Counted from the first letter of the stretch, positions 1-8,412 are shown. The stretch is DNA of 64,000 nt from Streptomyces sp. NBC_00576 (GCF_036345175.1 NZ_CP107780.1:8308001-8372000), one strand, 5' to 3'. Notes: generated from the letters alone by a model not told the origin. Numbers and translations: made by a program.

Positions 1-142
1 CGTTCCGACGCTGTACGCGGTGGTGGAGCTGCGAAAGGAACGGCGCGCGAAGAAGAAGGCGGCGAAGCGGGAGAAGCGGAGCGGGGATGCCGAGGGGTCG
101 GCGCCGGCCGACTCGGACGCGCCGGAACCCGCAGGGGTCTAG
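1..142 (+). CDS. C-terminal tail of a probable RND-type efflux permease (partial)
   Basis: Only the last 46 codons are in the window, read in the frame that ends at TAG 140-142. The tail opens with VPTLYAVVELRKER and continues as a lysine/arginine-rich then acidic cytoplasmic tail. A VPTLYAVVE-like segment followed by a basic tail is what I remember at the end of the last membrane helix in actinobacterial HAE1/RND permeases. Nothing else of the protein is visible, so transport role and substrate are inference only. Confidence 0.4.
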   Translation, partial: VPTLYAVVELRKERRAKKKAAKREKRSGDAEGSAPADSDAPEPAGV

Positions 143-170
143 CCGGTAGCGGCGGGAGCGGAGTTCTTCG

Positions 171-250
171 CCCCCGCCGCCCCTACCCGTCCCAACCTCG
201 GGGGCTCCGCCCCCGAACCTCCGCTCCTCAAACGCCGGAGGGGCTGAATA
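171..250. repeat. Dispersed intergenic repeat, family A copy 1
   Basis: A GC-rich segment between convergent genes with two parts: a hairpin GGGGGCTCCGCCCCC and the block GCTCCTCAAACGCCGGAGG followed by GGCTGAAT. The same order of parts recurs at 28193-28270 and, rearranged, at 42751-42852. It sits just past the stop of nadA and probably also acts as a bidirectional transcription end. Confidence 0.7.
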
Positions 251-260
251 TCGGCCTGCC

Positions 261-1445
261 CTACGGCAGCGCCAGCATCCGCTCCAGCGCGAGCTTTGCG
301 AACGCCTCTGTCTCCCGGTCCACCCGTATCTGGTTGACCAGCTTGCCCTCGGCCAGGGACTCCAGGGTCCAGACCAGGTGCGGCAGGTCGATGCGGTTCA
401 TCGTCGAGCAGAAGCAGACCGTCTTGTCGAGGAAGACGACCTCCTTGCCCTCGGGTGCGAAACGGTTCGCCAGGCGGCGTACCAGGTTGAGTTCCGTCCC
501 GATGGCCCACTTGGAGCCGGCCGGGGCCGCCTCCAGCGCCTTGATGATGTACTCGGTCGAGCCGACGTAGTCCGCCGCCTCCACCACCTCGTGCTTGCAC
601 TCCGGGTGGACCAGGACGTTCACGCCCGGAATCCGTTCCCGGACGTCGTTCACCGAGTCGACGCTGAAGCGTCCGTGCACCGAGCAGTGGCCCCGCCAGA
701 GGATCATCTTCGCGGCGCGCAGCTGCTCCGTGGTCAGGCCGCCGTTCGGCTTGTGCGGGTTGTAGAGGACGCAGTCGTCGAGCGACAGCCCCATGTCCCG
801 TACCGCCGTGTTGCGGCCCAGGTGCTGGTCCGGCAGGAACAGGACCTTCTCGCCCTGCTCGAAGGCCCACTCAAGGGCGCGTTCGGCATTCGACGACGTA
901 CAGATCGTGCCGCCGTGCTTGCCTGTGAACGCCTTGATGTCGGCCGAGGAGTTCATGTAGGAGACGGGGACGACCTGGTCGGCCACCCCGGCCTCCGTCA
1001 GGACGTCCCAGCACTCGGCGACCTGCTCGGCCGTCGCCATGTCCGCCATCGAGCAGCCGGCGGCCAGGTCGGGCAGGACCACCTTCTGGTCGTCGCCGGT
1101 CAGGATGTCCGCCGACTCCGCCATGAAGTGCACACCGCAGAACACGATGTACTCCGCCTCCGGACGCGCCGCCGCGTCCCGGGCCAGCTTGAAGGAGTCA
1201 CCCGTGACGTCCGCGAACTGGATGACCTCGTCGCGCTGGTAGTGGTGGCCGAGGACGAAGACCTTGTCGCCGAGCTTCTCCTTGGCCGCACGGGCACGTG
1301 CCACCAGGTCCGGATCGGAGGGGGAGGGCAGGTCGCCGGGGCACTCCACGCCACGCTCGCTCCGCGGGTCGGCCTCACGGCCGAGAAGCAGCAGGGCGAG
1401 GGGCGTCGGCTGTACGTCGAGGTCCTGGGTCTGGGCGGTGGTCAC
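261..1445 (-). CDS. nadA: Quinolinate synthase NadA
   Basis: A [4Fe-4S] enzyme that condenses iminoaspartate with dihydroxyacetone phosphate to quinolinate in de novo NAD synthesis. The 394-residue protein has the three cluster cysteines expected of the family: Cys103 in FCGVHFMAES, Cys283 in HPEC, and one of Cys344/346 in CFCSTMN. It also has the early substrate motif GHHYQRDE. I chose GTG at 1445 because AGAAAGG lies about 9 nt upstream. The in-frame GTG at 1454 directly abuts that Shine-Dalgarno sequence. No nadB or nadC is next to it here. The cysteines and length make the call firm. Confidence 0.96.
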   Translation of the reverse strand: MTTAQTQDLDVQPTPLALLLLGREADPRSERGVECPGDLPSPSDPDLVARARAAKEKLGDKVFVLGHHYQRDEVIQFADVTGDSFKLARDAAARPEAEYIVFCGVHFMAESADILTGDDQKVVLPDLAAGCSMADMATAEQVAECWDVLTEAGVADQVVPVSYMNSSADIKAFTGKHGGTICTSSNAERALEWAFEQGEKVLFLPDQHLGRNTAVRDMGLSLDDCVLYNPHKPNGGLTTEQLRAAKMILWRGHCSVHGRFSVDSVNDVRERIPGVNVLVHPECKHEVVEAADYVGSTEYIIKALEAAPAGSKWAIGTELNLVRRLANRFAPEGKEVVFLDKTVCFCSTMNRIDLPHLVWTLESLAEGKLVNQIRVDRETEAFAKLALERMLALP

Positions 1446-1977
1446 GACACGCACCCTTTCTGTTCAAGCCTTTTCGTCGAATTGACGTTATCTATCGTAA
1501 CCCCTTCACGTCACTTTGACGAGGTTCATAGCGTCGATGTGACATGAATCCCGGACCGGTTCCAGGGTCGGTTCCCTGAGCCGGATTGTCCTCACCGCCA
1601 GGCTCACGCTCTCGGTGAACGGGCGGTACCGGTGTGCGTTCGCCCGGTTCGTCGCCCCGGTGGAAAGTTCAGCGGGTTCGCGGTCCGGCGGCCTGGGGAG
1701 ACCCGCTGTCCTGACGCGATCGGTCGCCCACCCCGAACGGTGCGTGTGCGAGTCGGCGCCTCTTGTCGTCGGACACGAACGTCCCGGCCGCCTTGTCATG
1801 CCAGCACTGCCTCCACGGCCTGTCCGGAATGCACCAAAGTAGACCAATCACTCCGATGGTGAGCAGATTCAGCGTGAGCTGAGTCGGCGCCCGCTCCGCA
1901 GCCCGTCTGCCGAACAGGCACGTCATCATCGCGATGGCGCCACGTTCGGGGAAAGCACTCGGGCAGGATGAGCTCTC
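1446..1977. other. Intergenic region upstream of nadA and the repeat-protein gene
   Basis: About 530 nt with no convincing gene. Near nadA on the minus strand there is a possible -10 (TACGAT, about 1492-1497). The segment 1475-1545 is A/T-richer and carries several GTCA/TGAC words, including CGTCA-CTT-TGACG, so a regulator site is possible. The rest, 1550-1970, holds only antisense or short open frames. This is the probable left edge of the accessory block. Confidence 0.4.
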
Positions 1978-3981
1978 GTGACATGTGGGAGAGACGAGCT
2001 CTTGGGGCTGCTGCAGCGTGCCGGGCTGGAGATCGTGGGGGAGTGGCGGACCGAGGATGTGGTGCCGCCCCGGGTCGCCTGGCGTCCGATCGTCGCGGGT
2101 GACGCCACGCCAACCGTAAGCGTGCGGGGAGACCATCCTGCTCTGGTCGCCGAGCTGAATGCGCAGTGGCACCGGCTCGCGGATGAGAACGGGATCCTCG
2201 GGGACGACGGCGTCTTCCTCATCGACGTCGCCGGCAACTGGACAGGGGGCGCGCCCAGGTTCTGGACGCGGGTGCGGCTCACCAGCGACTGGGACCTCGC
2301 CGGCGTGCTGGGCGAGCGGCCTGGCCAGCCGGAGTTCGTCACCCTCTCGGTGGACGGGGAGACGTTGGTGGGGGCGACAGCCGAGGAGGACGAGGTCTGG
2401 CTCATCGCTGTGGACCGCATCCGCGAGCGGCAGGAGACAGCTGCCCAGGCCGCGGCCCTGGAGAGCCCGCAGGAGCGGGCAGCCGCTTGGGTATCCCTGT
2501 TTCAGGGGCCGGGGCCTACACAGAGGCTGCGTGAGATGTGGGCCCACGGGCTGGCGCGCAATCCGGCCACGCCCGATGACTTGCTCGCCCGGCTTCTGGG
2601 CCTGTCGCATTTCCTCCTGTGGCGCCGCCTGCCGACAGCGGTCGTTGAGGCGGCCATCGTCCACCCGGAGTGGAAGGTGCGGCAGTTGCTGGCCGAGGCT
2701 CAGCCGGACATCACGGCTGAGCAGTGGGCTCGCCTGATCCTGGGCGAGCAGGACCCTCGGCGCCGCTGGATCCTCGTCATGATCGCGGCGGACCGGCGCG
2801 CCGAGCTCACCGACGCCATGTGTGAAAAGCTCGCCGCCGACCCTTCTCCTCAGGTCCGCAAAGAGGCCGCTCGTCTTCCCGGGCTGCCCCTACGGATACT
2901 GACTGCCCTGGTCGCCGACACTGATCCGTCCGTACGGGCCTTGGCCTGCCGCATTGCCTGGCCTCAGCTGGGAACTCGGGCCCGGCAGAAGCTTCTTGAC
3001 GACCCTTCCGGAAAGGTTCGTGCTGAAGCACTGCTCCAGCGCCACCGAGAACATCCGATGCCCCGATCGGTTTTCGACACCGCAGACCTCAAGGACCGTG
3101 CGGTGGTGGCCTGCCGCCTGGAACGCGACCTCGCCGAGCACTTGGCCCGTCACAGCGATGCAGCTCTGCGCTGTTCTCTCGCGGGCAACCCCCGCCTGGA
3201 CCCGGACCTGATCATCCTGCTGGCCCAGGACCTCGACGAAAGCGTTCGTTCCGTGGTGGCGACACGTCCCGACCTCACTGAGGAACAGCGGGCGGACATC
3301 CGCACCACTTTCGACCCGCGCGTCCACTACAACCCGCTCGGCTGGGTCACGGCGCTGCACGAGGATCCCGACGCCATGCGTCGGCTCGCCGCCTCCGCCC
3401 ATCCCCTCGTGCGGCGAAGCGTCGCACGGGCCCGCCGTCTCCCGCCGGACGTCATCGAACTGCTCGCCCACGACGAAGACCGTGTCGTTCAGCTCTTCCT
3501 CGCGGAATCCTGCGACGACGCGCCCGCTGACATGCTGCTGCGGGTGTGGCAGTGGTGGACCGGCAGTCTCAGTGCCCCCGATCGCCCTCACGGACACCCG
3601 AACTTCCCCCGTCGCGACCTGCTCCGTTACGCCGACGACCCGAACCCGCGCATGCGTCAACTGGCTTTGGACGACCCGGAGTCGACGGTCGAACTGGTGG
3701 AGCGATTCAGCCGGGACAGCAGCGAAGAAGTACGGCACCGTGCCGCAGCCGACCCACGGCTGACGCCCTCATCGGCGGTGCGACTGCTCGACGACCCGTA
3801 CGAGCGGGTACGCCACGCGGCTGCCACGCACCTCCGGCTACCCGCATGGGTACTGACCCGGCTGCTGCGGGACACCGACACCGCAGAGGCAGCCGCCCGG
3901 CATCCAGCGCTGCCTGTCCCCGTCATGGAACTACTGCTCCAGCGACTCCAGCCAACCGCCGGCGCCGCCCCGAGGCCATGA
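1978..3981 (+). CDS. Large HEAT/LRV-type repeat protein of unknown function
   Basis: A 667-residue soluble protein without signal peptide or membrane segment. The first 170 residues are a non-repetitive domain. From about residue 190 onward it is built of degenerate helical repeats of roughly 20-25 residues with recurring patterns such as DPSPQVRKEAARL, DTDPSVRALACRI, DPSGKVRAEALL, DESVRSVVATRPDL and DDPYERVRHAAATHL. These resemble leucine-rich-repeat-variant or HEAT repeats, which bind proteins. The GTG start follows AGGATGAG. Its stop overlaps the ATG of the next gene, implying translational coupling. No catalytic motif is visible, so a scaffold role is inference. Codon use matches a native actinobacterial gene. 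Confidence 0.8.
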   Translation: MTCGRDELLGLLQRAGLEIVGEWRTEDVVPPRVAWRPIVAGDATPTVSVRGDHPALVAELNAQWHRLADENGILGDDGVFLIDVAGNWTGGAPRFWTRVRLTSDWDLAGVLGERPGQPEFVTLSVDGETLVGATAEEDEVWLIAVDRIRERQETAAQAAALESPQERAAAWVSLFQGPGPTQRLREMWAHGLARNPATPDDLLARLLGLSHFLLWRRLPTAVVEAAIVHPEWKVRQLLAEAQPDITAEQWARLILGEQDPRRRWILVMIAADRRAELTDAMCEKLAADPSPQVRKEAARLPGLPLRILTALVADTDPSVRALACRIAWPQLGTRARQKLLDDPSGKVRAEALLQRHREHPMPRSVFDTADLKDRAVVACRLERDLAEHLARHSDAALRCSLAGNPRLDPDLIILLAQDLDESVRSVVATRPDLTEEQRADIRTTFDPRVHYNPLGWVTALHEDPDAMRRLAASAHPLVRRSVARARRLPPDVIELLAHDEDRVVQLFLAESCDDAPADMLLRVWQWWTGSLSAPDRPHGHPNFPRRDLLRYADDPNPRMRQLALDDPESTVELVERFSRDSSEEVRHRAAADPRLTPSSAVRLLDDPYERVRHAAATHLRLPAWVLTRLLRDTDTAEAAARHPALPVPVMELLLQRLQPTAGAAPRP

Positions 3982-4238
3982 ACCGAGTCCGGCCACTGCT
4001 GTTCCTCGACGTGGACGGGCCACTCAACCCCTATGCGGCCAAGCCGGAGAAGCGCCCCGACGGCTACACCACAATCAGAGTGCCCCAGGACAGCGGAACT
4101 CCCGACGAACACAGAGGACTCTCAGCCCGGTGGCGACCCCTGCGGGTCTGGCACAGCAACGCGGCCGGATGCAGATACCTCTTGCCCGGTCACAGCCCTG
4201 GACGCCCGCGCAACCCCTCGGCCTCGCCGACACCTTGA
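3978..4238 (+). pseudogene. Truncated HAD-like hypothetical protein gene
   Basis: An ATGA overlap couples this frame to the repeat-protein gene. The first 50 or so codons read MNRVRPLLFLDVDGPLNPYA, with the DVDG nucleophile motif of HAD-superfamily hydrolases. Around 4150 the reading changes to arginine/proline-rich filler and it stops at 4238, giving 86 residues where an intact HAD domain needs well over 120. The break coincides with the start of the integrase fragment that follows, so an insertion or deletion probably removed the rest. Confidence 0.65.
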
Positions 4239-4426
4239 GACATCACGGTCTGCCTGCCCGCGCTGCACGGAAAACCGCCATGATGGACGCCCTCGTAGAC
4301 CTGCCGTCCATGGTCATCGCCGACCTGCTCGGCATCCACCCCAAGACAGCCGAACGCTGGGCCACCCTCGCCGGCGGGAACTGGTCCGATTACTTGGCAG
4401 CGCGACGGGCCGACCCGTGGGGCTAG
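4205..4426 (+). pseudogene. 3' remnant of an integrase/recombinase-like gene
   Basis: The last 70 codons of an open frame read GLPARAARKTAMMDALVDLP, then VIADLLGIHPKTAERW and WSDYLAAR. I recognise this arrangement as the extreme C-terminus of a group of streptomycete tyrosine-recombinase-like proteins: a helix-turn-helix-like stretch followed by the DYLAAR end. Everything N-terminal, including the catalytic Arg-His-Tyr residues, is missing. The fragment abuts the truncated HAD gene and suggests a past mobile-element event. The family name is from memory and not certain. Confidence 0.5.
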
Positions 4427-4458
4427 GCAGTTGAGCAGGGCAGTGTTCCGAGTCTGCG

Positions 4459-5442
4459 CTATTGGGGGACGGTGAGCAGGATTCGGCCGTGGCCACCGCC
4501 GGCGTCGACGTGGTCGTGGGCCTTGGCGATGTCGTCCAACGGGTGACGGTCACCGACGGCGACGGTGAGGGCGCCGACGGCGGCTGCGGAGGTGAGGTCG
4601 CGGGCGGCCTGGCGCTTGGCCTCGGCGGGGAAGTCGTCGCTGCCGAGCAGCCGCAGGGTGACGTTGTTGAACAGCAGAGGCCAGAAAGGGATTTCGGTGC
4701 GGTCCGAGCGGGTGGCGTAGGCGGCGATGACGGCGTTGTTGGCGGCGACGGCGTTGTCGAGATCGGCGTTGTCGGACAGCGCGACCTCGATGATCCGGTC
4801 GACGCCCCGTGGCGCGTACGAGCGGATGGCCGCGGCGGGGTCGCCGGTGTCCAGGGCGACGGCGTGGGAGACGACGGCCGGGTCGACGCGGTCGAGGTCC
4901 GCGGTTCGGCGGACGGTGGCGATCACAGTGGCGCCGGCCCAGTGGGCGAGCTGGGTGGCCAGGGAACCGACGCCGCCGAGAACTCCGTGGACCAGGACCA
5001 GTTGGCCGTCGACCGGGCCGTCGGCGAAGACGGTGCGGTGGGCGGTGATGCCGGGGATGCCGAGGCTCGCGCCCAGCTCGTCACTGAGGTGGTCGGGCAG
5101 GGGTGCGGCCTGGTGGTCGGGTACGACGGTGTACTGGGCGGCGGTGCCGAAGGGGCGGTAGGACTGGGCGCCGTATACCCAGACCCGTTGTCCGATGCGG
5201 CGGGCGTCGACCTGGGCGCCCACGGCGTCGATGACTCCGGCGGCGTCGCTGTGCGGGATCACTCGCGGGTAGGGCATGGACGAGCCGAGCCAGCCGCGCC
5301 GTTTCTTGGTGTCGCCGGGGTTGACGCCCGAGACGGTGACGCGGACGCGGACCTCGCCGGGGCCGGGGACGGGATCAGGGAGTTCACCGACGTGCAGGAC
5401 ATCGGCGGCGGGGCCCTGGTCGTCGTACCAGGAAGCAAGCAT
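4459..5442 (-). CDS. Zinc-independent NADPH:quinone reductase-like oxidoreductase
   Basis: A 327-residue medium-chain dehydrogenase/reductase. The N-terminal GroES-like half includes GEVRVRVTVSGVNPGD. The Rossmann half begins around residue 150 with VHGVLGGVGSLA, the nucleotide-binding glycine motif of quinone oxidoreductases. The protein contains no cysteine at all, so neither a structural nor a cysteine-ligated catalytic zinc site is possible, which fits the QOR branch. The ATG at 5442 is preceded by GGAGG 7 nt away; the longer open frame lacks such a site. It lies 20 nt downstream of the PadR gene on the same strand, so the two are probably one transcript under PadR control. The substrate is unknown, likely a quinone or reactive enone. 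Confidence 0.85.
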   Translation of the reverse strand: MLASWYDDQGPAADVLHVGELPDPVPGPGEVRVRVTVSGVNPGDTKKRRGWLGSSMPYPRVIPHSDAAGVIDAVGAQVDARRIGQRVWVYGAQSYRPFGTAAQYTVVPDHQAAPLPDHLSDELGASLGIPGITAHRTVFADGPVDGQLVLVHGVLGGVGSLATQLAHWAGATVIATVRRTADLDRVDPAVVSHAVALDTGDPAAAIRSYAPRGVDRIIEVALSDNADLDNAVAANNAVIAAYATRSDRTEIPFWPLLFNNVTLRLLGSDDFPAEAKRQAARDLTSAAAVGALTVAVGDRHPLDDIAKAHDHVDAGGGHGRILLTVPQ

Positions 5443-5462
5443 GGGGGTACCTCCGTGGGCGG

Positions 5463-6041
5463 TCAGCTCGCGGGAGCGGCGGGCGCATGTGGATCGCTGT
5501 CGGTGCATGCGGTGTCGAATGCGGGCGGCTTCTCCCCGAGGGTCTCGCGCAGCCAGGTCCGTTCGGCGCGGCTGGTGGCGCGGGCGGTGAGCAGCATGCC
5601 CCGCCGGTAGGGGTCGGCGATCTCCTCGGCACGCAGGGGCCGCTCGTTGTCGTAGAAGAAGCTCGCCGGTTCTTCCAGGAACTCCAGCCGTCTGCGCAGC
5701 ACCGCGTGCTGTTCGGCCGCGTCGGGCAGGTGGGAGAGGAAGGCCAGGACGATGTAGAACCGGGTGAAGTCGGTGATCTCGTGGTCGGCGGGCTTGCGCA
5801 GCCGCTGAAGCATTTCGGCCCGTCCGGCCGCGGTCAGGCTGAGCACGTATCGGGCCGCCCCCGCGGCTGGGTCGGCGCGCCGCTCGATCAAGCCCGCCCT
5901 GGTCAGGCGATTGATCGCCGGATACAGGCTGCCGTCACTGACCGGCCGCGTATAGCCGGTCAGCTGTGAGACGCGGCGGCGCAGCTCGTGTCCAGGCAGG
6001 GGTCCCTCGGCGAGGAAGCCGAGTATCGCGAGTTCCAGCAT
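5463..6041 (-). CDS. PadR-family transcriptional regulator
   Basis: A 192-residue protein that opens MLELAILGFLAEGPLPGHEL, the usual start of the PadR winged helix. SDGSLYPAINRLTRAGLIERR forms the recognition helix and wing (about residues 35-56). The C-terminal half is a helical effector/dimer domain. I use ATG 6041 because family members begin at this methionine, although an upstream ATG at 6065 is open. The gene is followed after 20 nt by the quinone oxidoreductase and diverges from a SnoaL-like gene. The operator-like repeat at 6061-6094 lies between the two start codons, so autoregulation and control of both flanking genes is likely. Loss of repression by a phenolic or quinone ligand would be typical of the family. 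Confidence 0.9.
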   Translation of the reverse strand: MLELAILGFLAEGPLPGHELRRRVSQLTGYTRPVSDGSLYPAINRLTRAGLIERRADPAAGAARYVLSLTAAGRAEMLQRLRKPADHEITDFTRFYIVLAFLSHLPDAAEQHAVLRRRLEFLEEPASFFYDNERPLRAEEIADPYRRGMLLTARATSRAERTWLRETLGEKPPAFDTACTDSDPHAPAAPAS

Positions 6042-6060
6042 GAGTCCATCTTCGCACGCG

Positions 6061-6094
6061 AACATCGAATCGATGCAAACATCGATTCGATGTT
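6061..6094. promoter_or_regulatory. Probable PadR operator between divergent genes
   Basis: A perfect 15-bp inverted repeat, AACATCGAATCGATG and its complement, separated by CAAA. Inside it are two tandem palindromes, ACATCGA-A-TCGATGC (6062-6076) and ACATCGA-T-TCGATGT (6079-6093), spaced 17 bp apart. The outer ACAT/ATGT ends agree with known PadR sites. Location between padR and the SnoaL gene supports an operator for both promoters. Confidence 0.75.
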
Positions 6095-6140
6095 ACGCTC
6101 GCAGGTACCAGCCCAAACGTCTCTGGAGAGGCACAGCAAG

Positions 6141-6560
6141 ATGCCATCGCAGTCCACCGAGTCAGTGATGAACCGTTTCGTCGAGTTCATCAACGCGGGC
6201 AACGAGGATCTCGCCCGCGAGGTCATTTCTCCAGACGCGGTGTTCCACGCGCCAAGCCACCCGGAACCACTGCGGGGGCCCGATGGGTACCTGGAAGTCA
6301 TCGGGATGATGCGCAGCGCCTTCCCCGACGTCCAGTGGACACTGGAGGAGACAGTCACCGAAGGCGACACTGTGGCCGCGCGGTTCACCATGCGGGGAAC
6401 CCACGACGGTGAATTCTTCGGGATCCCGGCGAGCGGCAACAAGATCTCGGTGCAGGCCATGAACTTCTACTACCTGGCCGACGGCCGGATCGTCGGCGAA
6501 CGGGGCCAGCCCGATCTCCTCGGGGTGATGCAGCAGATCGGTGCCGTACCGGCGCCGTGA
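6141..6560 (+). CDS. SnoaL-like ester cyclase/NTF2-fold protein
   Basis: A 139-residue protein of the NTF2-like superfamily. Typical elements are VMNRFVEFINAGNEDLAREV at the start, the segment FPDVQWTLEETVTEGDTVAARF, then RGTHDGEFFGIPASG and a final FYYLADGRIV. These match the SnoaL/ester-cyclase group, which contains polyketide cyclases and many small-molecule-binding proteins without known activity. ATG 6141 has GGAGAG about 10 nt upstream. The gene is divergent from padR and shares the palindromic operator. The actual ligand is unknown. Confidence 0.85.
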   Translation: MPSQSTESVMNRFVEFINAGNEDLAREVISPDAVFHAPSHPEPLRGPDGYLEVIGMMRSAFPDVQWTLEETVTEGDTVAARFTMRGTHDGEFFGIPASGNKISVQAMNFYYLADGRIVGERGQPDLLGVMQQIGAVPAP

Positions 6561-7341
6561 ACCTCGTAGCGCCGGGTGAGCCTTCTGCCGCGGCCCACGA
6601 CATCAGGGCAGCCCGCTCCCACGGCCTGCTCGACACCCTCAACACCGGCGGCATCCAGCATCGTGCGGGAGGGCTTCGACTCCCCCCGCGTGATCGAGCG
6701 GACCCGGGGGCGGGCGAGGTTCTGACCGGTGGCGAGGGGGTGTCCGCATGGTCTGGTCCCAGTAGGCGAAGTTGGTCCTGTAGCAGCACCGCGAACGCTG
6801 CGGCGGCGCTGGCGGCCACGACGCCGACCGCCTCAACACCGACCTGGCCCAAACTGATCCCCCTTCGGCGAGACCGTCATGGCAGCAGCCAGCAGCGTCA
6901 TCATGGACCGGTTACTGGGTGAGGCGGCAGGTCGAACTCGTAGGGCCTGAGCTGGCCTCGATCACAGCTGCCTCCCTCGCCGAGTGGCAGCGATCCCATG
7001 TGGTGTTGCCGGTCCCGCAGGTCAATTCGATTCCGGAGCCGTCGTAGCCACGTTTTCAGCTTGTACATGCGCCGAACGGGCCGGAGGGTTTTCCCTCCGG
7101 CCCGTTCGGGTTTTCCGTACCGCTGTCAGATGCTCAGGCGGGGCACCGGGGGAGGTGAGGCCCGGCCGCTGCCTCGCTGTGCCGCTGTTCCCCCGTGAGC
7201 CTGCCCCCGGCTTGCCGGACGGCCGGTGGCCGTGGCTGATCGGACGGTGGCGGCTGCTGCTCGGGCCTCGGCCGAAGAGAGATTCACACACTGCCTGACG
7301 GCTCGAAGAGCTTCAGGCGACACGAACCGGATCACGAGCCA
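6561..7341. other. Gene-poor stretch with a terminator; possible gene remnants
   Basis: About 780 nt in which no open frame has convincing protein-like composition. A short plus-strand frame ending near 7048 (VELVGPELASITAASLAEWQ) looks somewhat protein-like but has no recognisable start or family. Codon-position bias is erratic, which fits decayed DNA. The only clear element is the hairpin at 7072-7114. Confidence 0.4.
7072..7114. terminator. Strong intrinsic terminator with TTTT loop
   Basis: A perfect 17-bp stem, CCGAACGGGCCGGAGGG paired with its complement, closed by a TTTT loop and followed by GTTTT on the plus strand. It would end plus-strand transcription, but no intact gene lies directly upstream, so its original gene was probably lost. 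Confidence 0.85.
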
Positions 7342-8286
7342 CTAAATGGCATCCTGCTGTTCCAGCCATTTCGTAATCGCCTGGTTCGTTTCTTCCGGCT
7401 TCTCTTGCTGGATCCAATGACCGCAATCCAGATTGACCACTTCCACATGGGGGACGAACTCTGCCAGCTTTTCAGATCTCTGGACCGCATCCCGGTCGCC
7501 GTAGATCATGAGTGTGGGCTGCTGGATGATCGGGTCCACGTCCGCCAGCAAGCGCCAGTTGCGGTCAAGGTTCCTGTACCAATTCACACTCCCCGTGAAC
7601 CCTGTCGATTCGAAGGCGGAGACGAAAACGGCCAGTTCGCTGTCGCTCATGACGGGATCACCGAGTGGCGTTTCCGCTCTGGCGAGATCGATCAGCGCCA
7701 TACCCGGCTGAGGCTCCCTGGGGGGCTCGTTCTTCCGGTACATGTTGCGAAGGAACTGGAAGGTGTTCTCCTCGAACACGGCGTCCGCGACGCCTGGCTG
7801 CCGATTGAAGTGGACGAAATAGAAGTCGCTGCCAAGCACATCTTCCATGAACTCGATCCAGGGCTTTTCTCCGCGCTCCTGGTAAGGCAAGCTCAGGTTG
7901 ATCACTTTGTTTACACGGTTCGGATGCAGCAGGGTCAGTCCCCAGACGACCATTGCACCCCAGTCATGACCGACAAAGGTGGCATCTTCGTATCCGTAGT
8001 GATCGAGAAGTGCGACGAGATCACCCGACAGGTGTTCAATGTCGTAGTCCGTCACTTCGGTCGGACGGGATGAGTTCCCATAACCCCGCTGGTTCGGGAC
8101 GATGACATGGTAGCCCGCTGCGGCGAGGGCGGGCATCTGATGGCGCCAGGAAAAGGCGTGCTCCGGCCAGCCATGACAGAGCACAATGGGCTTTCCGGCA
8201 TTCTGCCGGCCTGCTTCAAAGACTTCAAGCTCCACACCGTTGACCGAAATAAGGGTGGGCTTGGGGAAATCGGCTGGATCGAACAT
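7342..8286 (-). CDS. Alpha/beta-fold epoxide hydrolase-like enzyme
   Basis: A 314-residue soluble enzyme of the epoxide-hydrolase branch. HGWPE (39-43) forms the oxyanion hole. Asp108 in GHDWGA replaces the serine of esterases and is the nucleophile. Asp264 (GDRD) and His290 (CGHWIQQ) complete the triad. Cap-domain tyrosines such as Tyr156 and Tyr237 could activate the epoxide. ATG 8286 follows AGAGGAAATGCA. The DNA is visibly poorer in G+C than neighbouring core genes, with many T- and A-ending codons, which suggests acquisition from a lower-GC source. It diverges from a WYL-domain regulator with a perfect palindrome in between. Confidence 0.88.
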   Translation of the reverse strand: MFDPADFPKPTLISVNGVELEVFEAGRQNAGKPIVLCHGWPEHAFSWRHQMPALAAAGYHVIVPNQRGYGNSSRPTEVTDYDIEHLSGDLVALLDHYGYEDATFVGHDWGAMVVWGLTLLHPNRVNKVINLSLPYQERGEKPWIEFMEDVLGSDFYFVHFNRQPGVADAVFEENTFQFLRNMYRKNEPPREPQPGMALIDLARAETPLGDPVMSDSELAVFVSAFESTGFTGSVNWYRNLDRNWRLLADVDPIIQQPTLMIYGDRDAVQRSEKLAEFVPHVEVVNLDCGHWIQQEKPEETNQAITKWLEQQDAI

Positions 8287-8387
8287 TGCATTTCCTCTCT
8301 CTTTTCGCACCCCCGACGGGCCGGGGGCCGATACGGCCGTGGGCAGTGGGACCCGCCGGTGAGGCCATGTCGCCATCCTGCCGACTG

Positions 8388-8412
8388 AAACCGGTCATCC
8401 CATGACCGGTTT
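8388..8412. promoter_or_regulatory. Perfect palindromic operator between hydrolase and WYL regulator
   Basis: AAACCGGTCAT and its exact complement are separated by 3 nt (CCC). The site sits between the divergent starts at 8286 and 8432, where a repressor would block both promoters. The in-frame ATG at 8402 lies inside the palindrome, which argues that the regulator starts at 8432 instead. Confidence 0.75.

Noticed and set aside
378..1547. 389-codon plus-strand open frame over nadA
   Set aside because: It is exactly antisense to the well-supported nadA gene and has the Arg/Val/Asp-rich look of a complementary frame in high-GC DNA.
4462..5610. 382-codon plus-strand frame over the quinone oxidoreductase
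   Set aside because: Gly/Val/Asp-rich antisense shadow; the minus-strand protein has clear motifs and a ribosome site.
7010..7060. tRNA 3'-end-like segment (possible attachment site) in the gene-poor stretch
   Set aside because: AATTCGATTCC recalls a T-loop, but the flanking stem does not pair and no acceptor stem is present.
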